Shown here piece after piece: positions 44,062 to 54,080 of a DNA stretch of 64,000 nt. Numbering within the stretch: position 1 is the stretch's first letter; each line of letters opens with the position of its first letter. Location of the stretch: positions 4,774,001 through 4,838,000 of the forward strand of contig NZ_CP079869.1 in the NCBI RefSeq assembly GCF_025263265.1, given 5' to 3'. A model generated the notes under the pieces. It made no database searches, had not been told where the DNA came from, and saw only the letters and a program-made list of their open reading frames with translations. The position numbers and the translations under genes are program-made. This DNA is from Mycobacterium sp. SMC-4. GTDB lineage: Bacteria > Actinomycetota > Actinomycetes > Mycobacteriales > Mycobacteriaceae.

Positions 44062-44464
44062 GGTTGGTGCTTCCCCTGTCTTGTCGGAAAAAGAGCGTGG
44101 TGCCGGGCCTGTGATCCCCCGACGGTACTCCACTACGCAGACTCGTCAGCAGAGAATCTATGAGTTTGCTGGCAGGCCTGTCAAGGCTTCCCCGCCGCGG
44201 CCGGGAACAGGAATGCCGACCCGCCGAAGCGCGACGTAGCCGGACGAAACCATCGCTCTGCGGGCATAAGTGCCGGTCAGGACGGCGATCTGAGCACAGA
44301 ATCGGCAGTGTTTGCCATCGCCGGCCCGGACGCCGCACAAACGGTCTCGGTGGGGCATTTCTGCAGGTGCGCGAACCGCAGCCATCGTCGCGGGGTGCCC
44401 GACCTGCTAATTTGCTCTGGGGGACAGCCTCGCTGCTCGACACAACGAATCCAGGAGGAAAACT
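44062..44464. other. 403-bp divergent intergenic region
   Basis: Between the PGRS-like gene (minus) and the MPT63-like gene (plus). No credible coding frame or RNA is seen. A TAATTT box at 44408-44413 could be the -10 of the plus-strand gene, and AGGAGG sits near 44453-44458. No KstR or KstR2 motif was found in it. Confidence 0.5.
44408..44413 (+). promoter_or_regulatory. -10-like box of the MPT63-like gene
   Basis: TAATTT fits TANNNT, giving a leader of about 45 nt that contains the strong AGGAGG ribosome-binding site. No clear -35 element is visible. Confidence 0.3.
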
Positions 44465-45196
44465 GTGAAGATCAAGCCCACCTGGGTTGCCGCCACCGTC
44501 GCTGCTGCTGCACTGGCCGTCGGCGGCGCCCCGCCGGCCGTCGCCGATGCCGACGTCACGTATCTCGGACAGCCCGGTGAACTCGTCAACGGCACCGTCG
44601 TACAACACTGGACGGTGACCGACCTCAAGCCCAGCTCCGACACCATTGCCTACGACCCCGTCGGCACACTGTGGGAGGCAACGGCGACCGACGAGGCTGT
44701 GTCGGGGTCGGTAACCCCGATCGTCTCGAACCTGAACGCTCGCGCCACCAACGGTCAGACCTACCGCGTGCTGTTCGGTGTCCCCACCGAACAGGGTGTC
44801 AACCCGTCGACCATCGCGCAGGGCGAGAAGACCACCGGCAAGATCTACTTCGATGTCACCGGCGAGCAGCCGGACAGCGTCGTATACAACGACGGCGGCA
44901 CGGATCTGTTGGTGTGGGTCCCCGCGCCCCCGGCGCCGGCCACCGGCCCCACCCCGGCCTACAGCGGCACCGCACCGTCGGGAACCGCGCCGAATGTGGC
45001 TGATGCCGAGCCGGCCGTGGAGGCAACGGAGGCCCCGGCAGCCGAAGAGCAGACACCGGAAGCAGAGCCGACCGGGAGCTCAGGTACTCCCCTGCCCGAG
45101 GGCAGCTCGGGCACCCCGCTGCCCGAAGGCAGCTCAGGTACGCCCCTGCCGGAAGGCAGCTCGGTCACCACGCTGGTTCCGGCACCGCCTGCCTGA
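44465..45196 (+). CDS. Secreted MPT63-like (DUF1942) protein with Pro/Glu tail
   Basis: A 243-residue secreted protein. Signal peptide: KIKPTWVAATVAAAALAVGGAPPAVADA, cleaved near residue 28. Residues ~30-155 match the MPT63 immunoglobulin-like domain (VTYLGQPGELVNGTVVQHWTVTDLKPS; GKIYFDVTGEQPDSVVYNDGGTDLLVWV). M. tuberculosis MPT63 stops there at 159 residues; this one adds a Pro/Ala/Glu-rich tail with GSSGTPLPE repeats. Function of MPT63 is unknown; it is a major secreted antigen. GTG 44465 has AGGAGG upstream. Confidence 0.85.
   Translation: MKIKPTWVAATVAAAALAVGGAPPAVADADVTYLGQPGELVNGTVVQHWTVTDLKPSSDTIAYDPVGTLWEATATDEAVSGSVTPIVSNLNARATNGQTYRVLFGVPTEQGVNPSTIAQGEKTTGKIYFDVTGEQPDSVVYNDGGTDLLVWVPAPPAPATGPTPAYSGTAPSGTAPNVADAEPAVEATEAPAAEEQTPEAEPTGSSGTPLPEGSSGTPLPEGSSGTPLPEGSSVTTLVPAPPA
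45074..45181 (+). repeat. 27-bp coding repeat in the MPT63-like tail
   Basis: Three units encoding GSSGTPLPE (45074-45100, 45101-45127, 45128-45154) and a fourth degenerate unit encoding GSSVTTLVP (45155-45181). Synonymous differences between units show it is not a very recent duplication. Confidence 0.9.
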
Positions 45197-45202
45197 CGCT
45201 CT

Positions 45203-45865
45203 TCAGGAGTGCGACGTCCACCAGGTGTAGAGCTGGACCATATTGGGGCCTTGCGGACCTGAATGGATCTCGCTGATCAAGTCGTTCGCGGTGGTCGTCC
45301 ACGCAACCGTCGGCCTGTTCTGCTGAAACCCGCAAACCAGCATGCCTGCCTGCTGATCAGGGGTCGCGTTACGCCGCCACGGCCCCGGCGATTGGATGTT
45401 GCCCGGACAGTTCACCACCGAGGATGTGTTGACCACCTGGTCGAACAACTCCTCCAGCGCGCCGTCGCGCGCCAAGGTGTAGGTGGCCGTCAGCGGACCG
45501 CCGGGATCGGTGTTCTGGGTGCAACTGACTTGCGCCAGCGCACCTTCCGGCGGCACCACCGGCCCGCAGGAATCTTCGGCGTAGCCGCGCGGCACCAGAC
45601 TCAGAACGCGGGCTTCGGCGTCGGACTGGGGCACGGTCACCCCCGCGGCGTCAGATTCGGCTTGGGGCGTCTCGGATTCGGCTCCTTCCGAAGACGGCCA
45701 CAACGACCAGACCAGCAGTCCGAGCGCCACGACGACGACAGTCACGGCGGCCACCCGTACCAACGGTCGACGGTCACGCCGCGCGGGCCGTGGATTGACC
45801 GACAACGGTGCGTCGTAACGCGGCCCGGTGCCATCATCACTGGCCGGTGGCTCGGAGGAGCTCAT
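45203..45865 (-). CDS. Membrane-anchored hypothetical protein
   Basis: A 220-residue protein: a Pro/Arg-rich cytoplasmic part, a membrane helix (VRVAAVTVVVVALGLLVWSLW, residues ~36-56), an acidic linker and an extracytoplasmic domain with four cysteines (EDSCGPV, VSCTQN, VNCPGN, LVCGFQ), likely two disulfides. The domain resembles extracellular sensor-like domains of mycobacterial membrane proteins but no family is certain. It ends 6 bp from the convergent MPT63-like gene. Function unknown. Confidence 0.7.
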   Translation of the reverse strand: MSSSEPPASDDGTGPRYDAPLSVNPRPARRDRRPLVRVAAVTVVVVALGLLVWSLWPSSEGAESETPQAESDAAGVTVPQSDAEARVLSLVPRGYAEDSCGPVVPPEGALAQVSCTQNTDPGGPLTATYTLARDGALEELFDQVVNTSSVVNCPGNIQSPGPWRRNATPDQQAGMLVCGFQQNRPTVAWTTTANDLISEIHSGPQGPNMVQLYTWWTSHS

Positions 45866-45917
45866 CTGGCCAAGCGTAGTGGGAACGACCAGGGCCCCGT
45901 ACGAGCCACACCCGGCC

Positions 45918-47081
45918 TCAGCCCAGGATCAACCCCGAAGTCGGCACGCCGGTACCGGCCGTGACCAGCACGTGCTCGACGTCGGGGACCTGGTTGACCG
46001 AGGTCCCGCGCAGCTGGCGCACGCCCTCGGCGATGCCGTTCATGCCATGGATGTAGGCCTCGCCGAGCTGACCGCCGTGGGTGTTGATCGGCAGTCGTCC
46101 ACCGAGCTCGATGGCACCACCGGCGATGAAATCCTTGGCTTCACCTTTGCCGCAGAAGCCCAGTTCCTCGAGCTGAATCAAGGTGTAGGGGGTGAAGTGG
46201 TCATAGAGGATCGCCGTCTGGATGTCGTCGGGCGACAAGCCGCTCTGCGCCCAGAGTTGACGGCCCACCAGCCCTATCTCGGGCAGCCCGAGTTCCTCGC
46301 GGTAGTAGGAGTACATGGTGAACTGGTCCGCGCCGGCTGCCTGCGCAGCGGCCTCGATGACCGCCGGCCGGTGCTTGAGGTCTTTGGCCCGCTCGGGTGT
46401 GGTCACCACAATGGCGACACCACCGTCGGTTTCCTGGCAGCAGTCCAGCAGCCGCAGCGGTTCGGCGATCCATCGCGAATTCTGATGGTCTTCGATGGTG
46501 ATGGGCTTGCCGTAGAAGTGCGCCTTGGGATTGTTGGCGGCGTGTTTGCGGTCGGCGACCGAGACCGCGCCGAAATCAGCGCTGGTTGCGCCGTATTCAT
46601 GCATGTAGCGCTGGGCGATCATCGCCACCGACGCCGCCGGGGTACTCAGCCCGTGCGGGTAGGACCAGCTGTATTCGACGCCGCGGGAGTCCGCGTTGAC
46701 CGTCAGACCGGTCATCACCTGGCCGAACCGGTGTTCAGAGCGTTCGTTGAACGCCCGGTAGGCCACCACCACCTCGGCCACACCGGTTGCCACGGCGAGC
46801 GCCGCCTGCTGCACGGTGGCCGCCGCGGCCCCTCCGCCGTATCCGATCTGGCTGAAGAATGTCAGCTCGCCGATGCCGGTAGAACGTGCGACCGCGGTTT
46901 CCAGATTTGAGTCCATGGTGAACGTCACCAAGCCGTCGACGTCGCCAGGTTCGAGTCCGGCGTCGTCGAGCGCATCGAGCACTGCCTCGGCGGCCAGCCG
47001 CAGCTCGCTGCGGCCCGAGTTCTTCGAGAAGTCGGTCGCGCCGATACCGGCGATCGCCGCCTTACCGGACAGCCCGGTCAT
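45918..47081 (-). CDS. ltp2: Steroid side-chain aldolase Ltp2
   Basis: A 387-residue thiolase-fold protein (M. tuberculosis Rv3540c is 386). AAIAGIGATDFSKNSGRSELRLA is its start; AILYDHFTPYTLIQLEELGFCGKGEA and LPINTHGGQLGEAYIHGMNG lie in the C-terminal half. With the DUF35 domain of ChsH2 it cleaves 17-hydroxy-3-oxo-pregnenyl-carboxyl-CoA to androstenedione-type ketone and propionyl-CoA, the last side-chain step. ATG 47081 overlaps the chsH1 stop (ATGA). It is the last gene of the igr operon. Confidence 0.95.
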   Translation of the reverse strand: MTGLSGKAAIAGIGATDFSKNSGRSELRLAAEAVLDALDDAGLEPGDVDGLVTFTMDSNLETAVARSTGIGELTFFSQIGYGGGAAAATVQQAALAVATGVAEVVVAYRAFNERSEHRFGQVMTGLTVNADSRGVEYSWSYPHGLSTPAASVAMIAQRYMHEYGATSADFGAVSVADRKHAANNPKAHFYGKPITIEDHQNSRWIAEPLRLLDCCQETDGGVAIVVTTPERAKDLKHRPAVIEAAAQAAGADQFTMYSYYREELGLPEIGLVGRQLWAQSGLSPDDIQTAILYDHFTPYTLIQLEELGFCGKGEAKDFIAGGAIELGGRLPINTHGGQLGEAYIHGMNGIAEGVRQLRGTSVNQVPDVEHVLVTAGTGVPTSGLILG

Positions 47082-47482
47082 GCCTGCGCTCCCAACGTCA
47101 TTGTCGCCGTGGCGATCACATGGTTCCCGAGACTGTTGGCTCCCACCACCTTCACGGTGGCCACCCCGTCGTCGACCGCGGTGACCTCCCCGGTGAAGGT
47201 GATGGTGTCGTAGGCGTACCACGGCACGCCCAGCCGCAACCCGATCGACCTGATCCGGGCGGTCGGCCCCGCCCAGTCGGTCAGGTAACGCTGCACCAGA
47301 CCGGTGTCGGTGAGGATGTTGACGAAGATGTCCTTGGAGCCTTTGGCCTGCGCCTTGTCCCGGTCGTGATGGACATCTTGGTAGTCGCGTGTCGCGATGG
47401 CCGTAGAGACGATGAACGTCGGGTCGCCGTGGATTTTCAGCTCGGGCAGCACGGCGCCGACCTCCAGGACGGGGGCGCTCAT
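47078..47482 (-). CDS. chsH1: MaoC-like hydratase subunit ChsH1
   Basis: A 134-residue single hot-dog protein (M. tuberculosis Rv3541c is 129). ATRDYQDVHHDRDKAQAKGSKDIFVNI carries the catalytic Asp/His of the MaoC motif. It pairs with ChsH2 to hydrate the 17(20)-ene-carboxyl-CoA intermediate. ATG 47482 (MSAPVLEVG) overlaps the chsH2 stop; the frame runs on to 47512 inside chsH2. Confidence 0.94.
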   Translation of the reverse strand: MSAPVLEVGAVLPELKIHGDPTFIVSTAIATRDYQDVHHDRDKAQAKGSKDIFVNILTDTGLVQRYLTDWAGPTARIRSIGLRLGVPWYAYDTITFTGEVTAVDDGVATVKVVGANSLGNHVIATATMTLGAQA

Positions 47483-48441
47483 CGGACCGCCTCCCACGCA
47501 TAGAGGGTCCACGCCGGGCTGATGTCGCTGTCGGGGAAGTCGATGTACGTTGCGCGCACCGCCATTCCGATCCGCACATCGCTCGGGTCGACGCCGCGCA
47601 GCTCACCGAGCATCCGCACCCCTTCCTCCAGTTCCACCAGGGCGATCACGAACGGCAGACTACGGCCGGGCACCTTCGGTGCGTGGTGTACGACGTAGCT
47701 GTACACCGTGCCCGCCCCGGAGGCCACCACGTAGTCGATCGGCGCATCCTTGCCCTGCCAGACCGCGGGCACCGGAGGGTGCTGCAACGAGCCGTCGGGA
47801 CGCCGCTGGATCCGCAACTCGTGACTGTTGACACCGTCCCAGAAGAACTGGGTGTCTTTGGACGACGCGGGCCGCATGAGCTTGTCCGGGTCGAGATCCT
47901 CGGGCACCGCGGGCCTGTCGTCGGCGCGCGGTCTGAACTTCATGATGCGCCAGTTCATCTCGGCGACGGTCTCGTCACCGTCGGCGCCGTTGGGCACCGT
48001 CCACGTGATCAGCTGGTTGATGAAGAAACCCTCACCGAGTGCAGTCTGCTTGGGCCCGACCACGTCGTTGATCTCAGCGTGGACCGTGAGCACCTCCCCG
48101 GGCTGCAGATACCGGTGGTAGGTCTGCTCACAGTTGGTCGCGACCACGCCGACGTAACCCGCGTCGTCGAACAGCGCCATCATCTTCGACAGCGGGTCAT
48201 CGTCCGCGCGACCTTGGCCGAGCCCGCCCATGGTCCACACCTGGATCATCGCCGGCGGCGCCACCACTCCGGGATGCCCGGCGGCCTTCGCAGCCGCCTG
48301 GTCCACATAGATCGGGTTCTTGTCACCGATGGCATCGACCCAGTGGTGAATCATCGGCTGGTTCACCGGATCCCGCGCAGTGCGGGGCTCACTGCGGCCG
48401 GCGGACTTGATCCGGTCGATACCCGGCTGCAGGTCCGTCAC
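47479..48441 (-). CDS. chsH2: ChsH2, MaoC/DUF35 fusion
   Basis: A 320-residue protein (M. tuberculosis Rv3542c is 311). The N-terminal MaoC-like half contains HHWVDAIGDKNPIYVDQAAAKAAGHPGVVAPPAMIQVW; the C-terminal half is a DUF35 domain with TQFFWDGVNSHELRIQRRPDGSLQHPPVPAVW and an OB-fold. The usual DUF35 zinc cysteines are absent. The first half works with ChsH1, the DUF35 half with Ltp2. It overlaps chsE2 by 4 bp and chsH1 by 4 bp. Confidence 0.94.
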   Translation of the reverse strand: MTDLQPGIDRIKSAGRSEPRTARDPVNQPMIHHWVDAIGDKNPIYVDQAAAKAAGHPGVVAPPAMIQVWTMGGLGQGRADDDPLSKMMALFDDAGYVGVVATNCEQTYHRYLQPGEVLTVHAEINDVVGPKQTALGEGFFINQLITWTVPNGADGDETVAEMNWRIMKFRPRADDRPAVPEDLDPDKLMRPASSKDTQFFWDGVNSHELRIQRRPDGSLQHPPVPAVWQGKDAPIDYVVASGAGTVYSYVVHHAPKVPGRSLPFVIALVELEEGVRMLGELRGVDPSDVRIGMAVRATYIDFPDSDISPAWTLYAWEAVR

Positions 48442-49601
48442 CGGGGAACCCTCGGCACCTTCAGACCCGACGCCGCGATCATCTCCCGCATCACCTCATT
48501 GACCCCGCCGCCGAATGTGATGACGAGATTGCGTTTGGTCACCTTGTCCAGCCAGTCGAGCAGGCGAGCGGTGTGCGGATCCGCCGGGTTGCCGTAACGA
48601 CCCACCAGTTCCTCGGCCAGTCGGCCCACCTCTTGAATGCGTTCGGTCGAGAAGACCTTGGTGGCAGCAGCATCGGCGACCGCGATGGTCTCTCCGGACG
48701 CCGCCACCTGCCAGTTGAGCAGTTCGTTGATCCGCCAGATCGCCTTGATCTGCCCGAGCAGGCGCCGAGCGGGCTCTTCTTTGAGCGGGACCACACCGTC
48801 GGAGCCGGCGGTAGCGGCCCATTCGTACACCTCGTCGAAGATCCCGGCGATCTTGCCGGCGGGGCCGAGCCCGACGCGCTCGTGGTTGAGCTGCGTCGTG
48901 ATCAGCTTCCAACCCCCGTTCTCCTCACCGACGAGCATGTCGGCGGGCACCCGCACGTCGTTGTAGTAGGACGCGTTGGTGTGATGGGCGCCGTCGGACA
49001 GGATGATCGGCGTCCAGGAGTAGCCGGGGTCCTTGGTGTCGACGATCAGGATCGAGATGCCCTTGTGCTTGGCAGCCTCCGGGTCGGTGCGGCAGGCCAG
49101 CCAGATGTAGTCGGCGTCATGGGCGCCGGTGGTCCACATCTTCTGCCCGTTGACGATGTACTCATCGCCCTGGCGAATCGCCGTCGTACGCAACGATGCC
49201 AGGTCGGTACCCGCCTCGGGCTCGGAATAGCCGATCGCGAAGTGGACGTCCCCGGAGAGGATGCCGGGCAGGAACTTCTTCTTCTGCTCCTCGGTGCCGT
49301 GCACCTGCAACGTGGGTCCGACTGTCTGCAGCGTCACCATCGGCAGCGGTACGTCGGCGCGGTTGGCTTCGTTGACGAAGATCTGCTGTTCGATCGGGCC
49401 GAAACCCAGCCCGCCGAACTCCTTCGGCCAGCCCACCCCGAGCTTGCCGTCGCTGCCCATCCGCTTGATCACCGCGCGGTAGGCCTCGTTGTGCCGATCG
49501 CTCTCCATCGCCGCCGCCTCTTCAGGCGTGATCAGCGTGGAGAAGTATTCTCGCAGCTCGGATTGCAGCTTGCGTTGTTCGGGCGTCAGTTCGATGTACA
49601 T
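48438..49601 (-). CDS. chsE2: Acyl-CoA dehydrogenase ChsE2 (FadE29)
   Basis: A 387-residue FAD-dependent dehydrogenase, same length as Rv3543c. IGYSEPEAGTDLASLRT is the FAD/CoA-binding segment, MWTTGAHDADYIWLACRT the middle strand, and ITFGGGVNEVMREMIA the C-terminal end. It forms an alpha2-beta2 heterotetramer with ChsE1 that dehydrogenates the 3-carbon side chain of 3-oxo-pregnene-carboxyl-CoA. The ATG directly follows the chsE1 stop (TAGATG). Confidence 0.95.
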   Translation of the reverse strand: MYIELTPEQRKLQSELREYFSTLITPEEAAAMESDRHNEAYRAVIKRMGSDGKLGVGWPKEFGGLGFGPIEQQIFVNEANRADVPLPMVTLQTVGPTLQVHGTEEQKKKFLPGILSGDVHFAIGYSEPEAGTDLASLRTTAIRQGDEYIVNGQKMWTTGAHDADYIWLACRTDPEAAKHKGISILIVDTKDPGYSWTPIILSDGAHHTNASYYNDVRVPADMLVGEENGGWKLITTQLNHERVGLGPAGKIAGIFDEVYEWAATAGSDGVVPLKEEPARRLLGQIKAIWRINELLNWQVAASGETIAVADAAATKVFSTERIQEVGRLAEELVGRYGNPADPHTARLLDWLDKVTKRNLVITFGGGVNEVMREMIAASGLKVPRVPR

Positions 49602-50603
49602 CTAAACTCCCACCAGATCCAGACGGTACGACGGACCGCCGAGCTGGCGGGTCAGATCCTTGATCGACGAGTAGTAGCGGTCCATGGGATAGGTGATGTC
49701 CATTCCCATGCCGCCGTGCAGGTGATGGCACAGTCGCATCGCCGGCGGCGCCTGGGAGGTCAGCCAGTACCCCAGGATCGCGAGATCGTCAGCGGCGTCG
49801 AGCCCCTCGGCAAGTCGCCATACCACCGAGTTCGCCGCCAGATCGATGGTCCGCGAGGCGATGTAGACCTCCGAGAGCTGCGCGGCAACGGTCTGGAACG
49901 TCGACAGCGGACGACCGAACTGCTCCCGGGTGGCGACGTAGTCGGCGGTCAGCCGCAGCGCACCGGCGACCAGACCGGCGGCGAATGCTCCGACCGCGGC
50001 CAGCGCCAGCTGGTTCACCCGGCTGGGCTGCGCATCGGTGAGCACGTCACCGTCCTCGACGGCGACATCGGCGAAGGTCACGACCGCTTCCTCGCCACCG
50101 TTGGCCGAGGGGGTGTTCGCGACGGTCACACCCTGCGCGCCACCGGGCACCATGACGACGCCGCTGTCGGTCGTGACGAGCAGCCAATCCGCCTGTGCGG
50201 CATAGCCGACGGCAATCTTGGTTCCGTTGAGTCTGCCCGCGGCGAAGGTCACACCGGGCTGCTCGGGCAGCGCGGCACCGGGCTCACTGAGCGCCAGCGT
50301 CAGCACCGAACCCTTGGCCACCCCGGCCAGGTAACGATCCTGCTGCGCATCGGAGGCCAGGTCCAGCACCACCGCTGTCGCAGCGAGAGTGACCAGCGCC
50401 GGACTGACCGTGCCGTGGCGGCCGATCTCGGTCAGCGCGGTCGCGATCTCGGCGAGGCCCACGCCGTCACCGCCGAGCCGCTCTGGCACCGCAAGCGCTG
50501 GGACGCCACCGGAAACCAGTGCCGCCCAGGTGTTGTCTCGCTCGAGCACGGACGTCACCACGTCGGCGACGGCCTGCTGCCCCTCGTCTGGACTAAAATC
50601 CAC
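49602..50603 (-). CDS. chsE1: Acyl-CoA dehydrogenase ChsE1 (FadE28)
   Basis: A 333-residue partner subunit (M. tuberculosis Rv3544c is 339). DFSPDEGQQAVADVVTSVL opens the fold; the C-terminal part, REQFGRPLSTFQTVAAQLSEVYI and HHLHGGMGMDITYPMDRYY, is typical. Only the ChsE1-ChsE2 complex is active, with one composite FAD site per pair. GTG 50603 follows AGGAGGAG. It sits between cyp125 and chsE2. Confidence 0.95.
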   Translation of the reverse strand: MDFSPDEGQQAVADVVTSVLERDNTWAALVSGGVPALAVPERLGGDGVGLAEIATALTEIGRHGTVSPALVTLAATAVVLDLASDAQQDRYLAGVAKGSVLTLALSEPGAALPEQPGVTFAAGRLNGTKIAVGYAAQADWLLVTTDSGVVMVPGGAQGVTVANTPSANGGEEAVVTFADVAVEDGDVLTDAQPSRVNQLALAAVGAFAAGLVAGALRLTADYVATREQFGRPLSTFQTVAAQLSEVYIASRTIDLAANSVVWRLAEGLDAADDLAILGYWLTSQAPPAMRLCHHLHGGMGMDITYPMDRYYSSIKDLTRQLGGPSYRLDLVGV

Positions 50604-50639
50604 CCGACTCCTCCTTGAGCCTTCGTTGCGATCAGAGCG

Positions 50640-51902
50640 TCACTGCGAGACGGGACAACCCTTACCGGTGTAATCCACTTGCCAGTGCTTGATCCCGTTG
50701 AGCCAGCCCGACTTCAGCCGCTCGGGCTCGCCGATCGGCTTGAGATCGGGCAGGTGGTCGGCGACGGCGTTGAAGATCAGGTTGATGGTCATCTTCGCCA
50801 GGTTCGCGCCGATGCAGTAATGCGCACCGGTCCCGCCGAAACCGACGTGCGGGTTGGGATTGCGCATGACGTCGAATTGGTGCGGGTTCTCGAAGACCTC
50901 TTCGTCGAAGTTGGCCGAGCGGTAGGACATCACCACCCGCTCCCCCTTCTTGATCTTCACTCCACTGAGCTCGGTGTCCTCCAGCGCGGTGCGCTGGAAC
51001 GCCGACACCGGAGTGGCCCACCGGACGATCTCGTCAGCGGCGGTGTCCGGTCGCTCCTTCTTGTAGAGCTCCCACTGATCGGGGTTCTGGGAGAAGGCGA
51101 TCATGCCGTGGGTGATCGAGTTGCGGGTGGTCTCGTTGCCGGCCACCGCGAGCATGATCACGAAGAAGCCGAACTCGTCGTCGGAGAGCTTCTCGCCGTC
51201 GATGTCGGCCTCGATCAGCTTGGTCACGATGTCCTCGGTGGGGTTCTTGGCCCGTTCCTCGGCCATCTGCATCGCGTACTGAATCAGCTCGAACGATGAC
51301 ATCGCGGGATCGACATCGGCGTACTCCGGATCCTCTCCGGCGGTCATCTCGTTGGACCACCGGAAGATCTTGTCGCGATCGTCCTGCGGCACACCGAGCA
51401 GCTCGGCGATCGCCTGCAGCGGCAGTTCGCACGAAACCTGTTCGACGAAGTCCCCGCTGCCCTCGGCCTTGGCGGTCTCGGCGATCTTCTGTGCGCGGGA
51501 GCGCAATTCGTCTTCGAGCCGTCCGACCGCGCGCGGGGTGAACCCCCGCGAGATGATCTTGCGCAGACGGGTGTGCTGGGGCGCGTCCATGTTCAACAGG
51601 ACGGCTTTCTGCAGGTCGATGGCGTCGCGGGTCATGTCTTGCGGCCAGACCGGGATCGCGCCGTCGGGCGAGCTGCCGAAGATGTCGTTGCGCTTGGACA
51701 CCTCCTTGACGTCGGCATGCTTGGTGACGAGCCAGTACCCCTTGTCACCGAAGCCACCCGTGCCTCCGGGCACATCGACCCAGTGGATAGGCTCGGACTT
51801 ACGCAGTTCGGCAAGTTCTTCGACGGGAAGACGCTCGAGGTTCAGAGTCGCGTCGAGGAAGTCAAAGTCGGGGCTGATCGGACATGAGTTCGGGCCGGGC
51901 AT
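50640..51902 (-). CDS. cyp125: Cytochrome P450 CYP125, sterol C26 monooxygenase
   Basis: A 420-residue P450 (M. tuberculosis Rv3545c is 433). The heme loop is FGGTGAHYCIGANLA, the I-helix VAGNETTRNSITHG, and ExxR is in DEIVRW. It oxidises C26 of cholesterol or cholestenone to the carboxylate that FadD enzymes then activate. It heads the igr operon and is divergent from fadA5. GAGGAG lies upstream of the ATG, so this transcript has a leader. Confidence 0.96.
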   Translation of the reverse strand: MPGPNSCPISPDFDFLDATLNLERLPVEELAELRKSEPIHWVDVPGGTGGFGDKGYWLVTKHADVKEVSKRNDIFGSSPDGAIPVWPQDMTRDAIDLQKAVLLNMDAPQHTRLRKIISRGFTPRAVGRLEDELRSRAQKIAETAKAEGSGDFVEQVSCELPLQAIAELLGVPQDDRDKIFRWSNEMTAGEDPEYADVDPAMSSFELIQYAMQMAEERAKNPTEDIVTKLIEADIDGEKLSDDEFGFFVIMLAVAGNETTRNSITHGMIAFSQNPDQWELYKKERPDTAADEIVRWATPVSAFQRTALEDTELSGVKIKKGERVVMSYRSANFDEEVFENPHQFDVMRNPNPHVGFGGTGAHYCIGANLAKMTINLIFNAVADHLPDLKPIGEPERLKSGWLNGIKHWQVDYTGKGCPVSQ

Positions 51903-51920
51903 AGAAAAGCACTCCTCAAT

Positions 51921-51934
51921 TGCAACGTGTTCTA
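51921..51934. promoter_or_regulatory. KstR operator, cyp125/igr operon
   Basis: TGCAACGTGTTCTA fits TnnAACnnGTTnnA, 19 bp upstream of the cyp125 start. A separate site for fadA5 lies 66 bp away. Confidence 0.9.
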
Positions 51935-51999
51935 GTGCCAGTAAAACATGCCTCCACCGCAGATGAAAGGCACGACGGCATCACTGCTTGTCAGACTAA

Positions 52000-52013
52000 T
52001 GAAACGTGTTCTA
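52000..52013. promoter_or_regulatory. KstR operator, fadA5
   Basis: TGAAACGTGTTCTA fits TnnAACnnGTTnnA. TAGCCT (52012-52017) overlaps its end and stands 6 nt before the fadA5 ATG at 52024, so this promoter is probably leaderless. Confidence 0.9.
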
Positions 52014-52014
52014 G

Positions 52015-53186
<1,172 letters not shown>

Positions 53187-53187
<1 letters not shown>

Positions 53188-53570
53188 TGATCTCGGACGC
53201 GGACCGCATCGCCGCGGCCCAGGCGTACATCTCTGCGCTGGCCTCACACCAGGCCGACGCGGTGCCCTTCGCCCCCGGTTGCACCCGCACCGAGCTCGGT
53301 ATCAAGACCGGGTTCTCCGGAAATCATCTGCGCCGCAGCCTCAACCGCGGACTCCAGTACCGGGTGATCGAATCGGTCTCGACCCCGGAGTTCACCGTCG
53401 ACGGTGACACCGTGCGGGCCCGGTTCGAGCTGTCCACCAAACCCTCACTGGCAGGTCGGCGGGTGGGAGCGCGGGTCGACGAAACGTTTCTCATCCCGGC
53501 CGAAGAGCCGGCCGGGCGGGCCCAGATCCACCGCATCACCGCCTCCATCCGACCGTTTTTGACCAGATAG
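53187..53570 (+). CDS. Small hypothetical protein, possibly SnoaL/NTF2-like
   Basis: A 127-residue soluble protein starting MISDADRIAAAQAYISALAS, which overlaps the fadA5 stop. It has a helical start followed by strands (LQYRVIESVSTPEFTVDGDTVRARFEL; GARVDETFLIPAEE), a pattern compatible with a cone-shaped SnoaL/NTF2-like fold, which in steroid isomerases and polyketide cyclases binds ring compounds. The FSGNHLRRSLNRG segment is basic. No catalytic motif is certain. M. tuberculosis has no gene between fadA5 and Rv3547. Linked to fadA5, so probably KstR-controlled. Confidence 0.65.
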
Positions 53571-54080
<510 letters not shown>

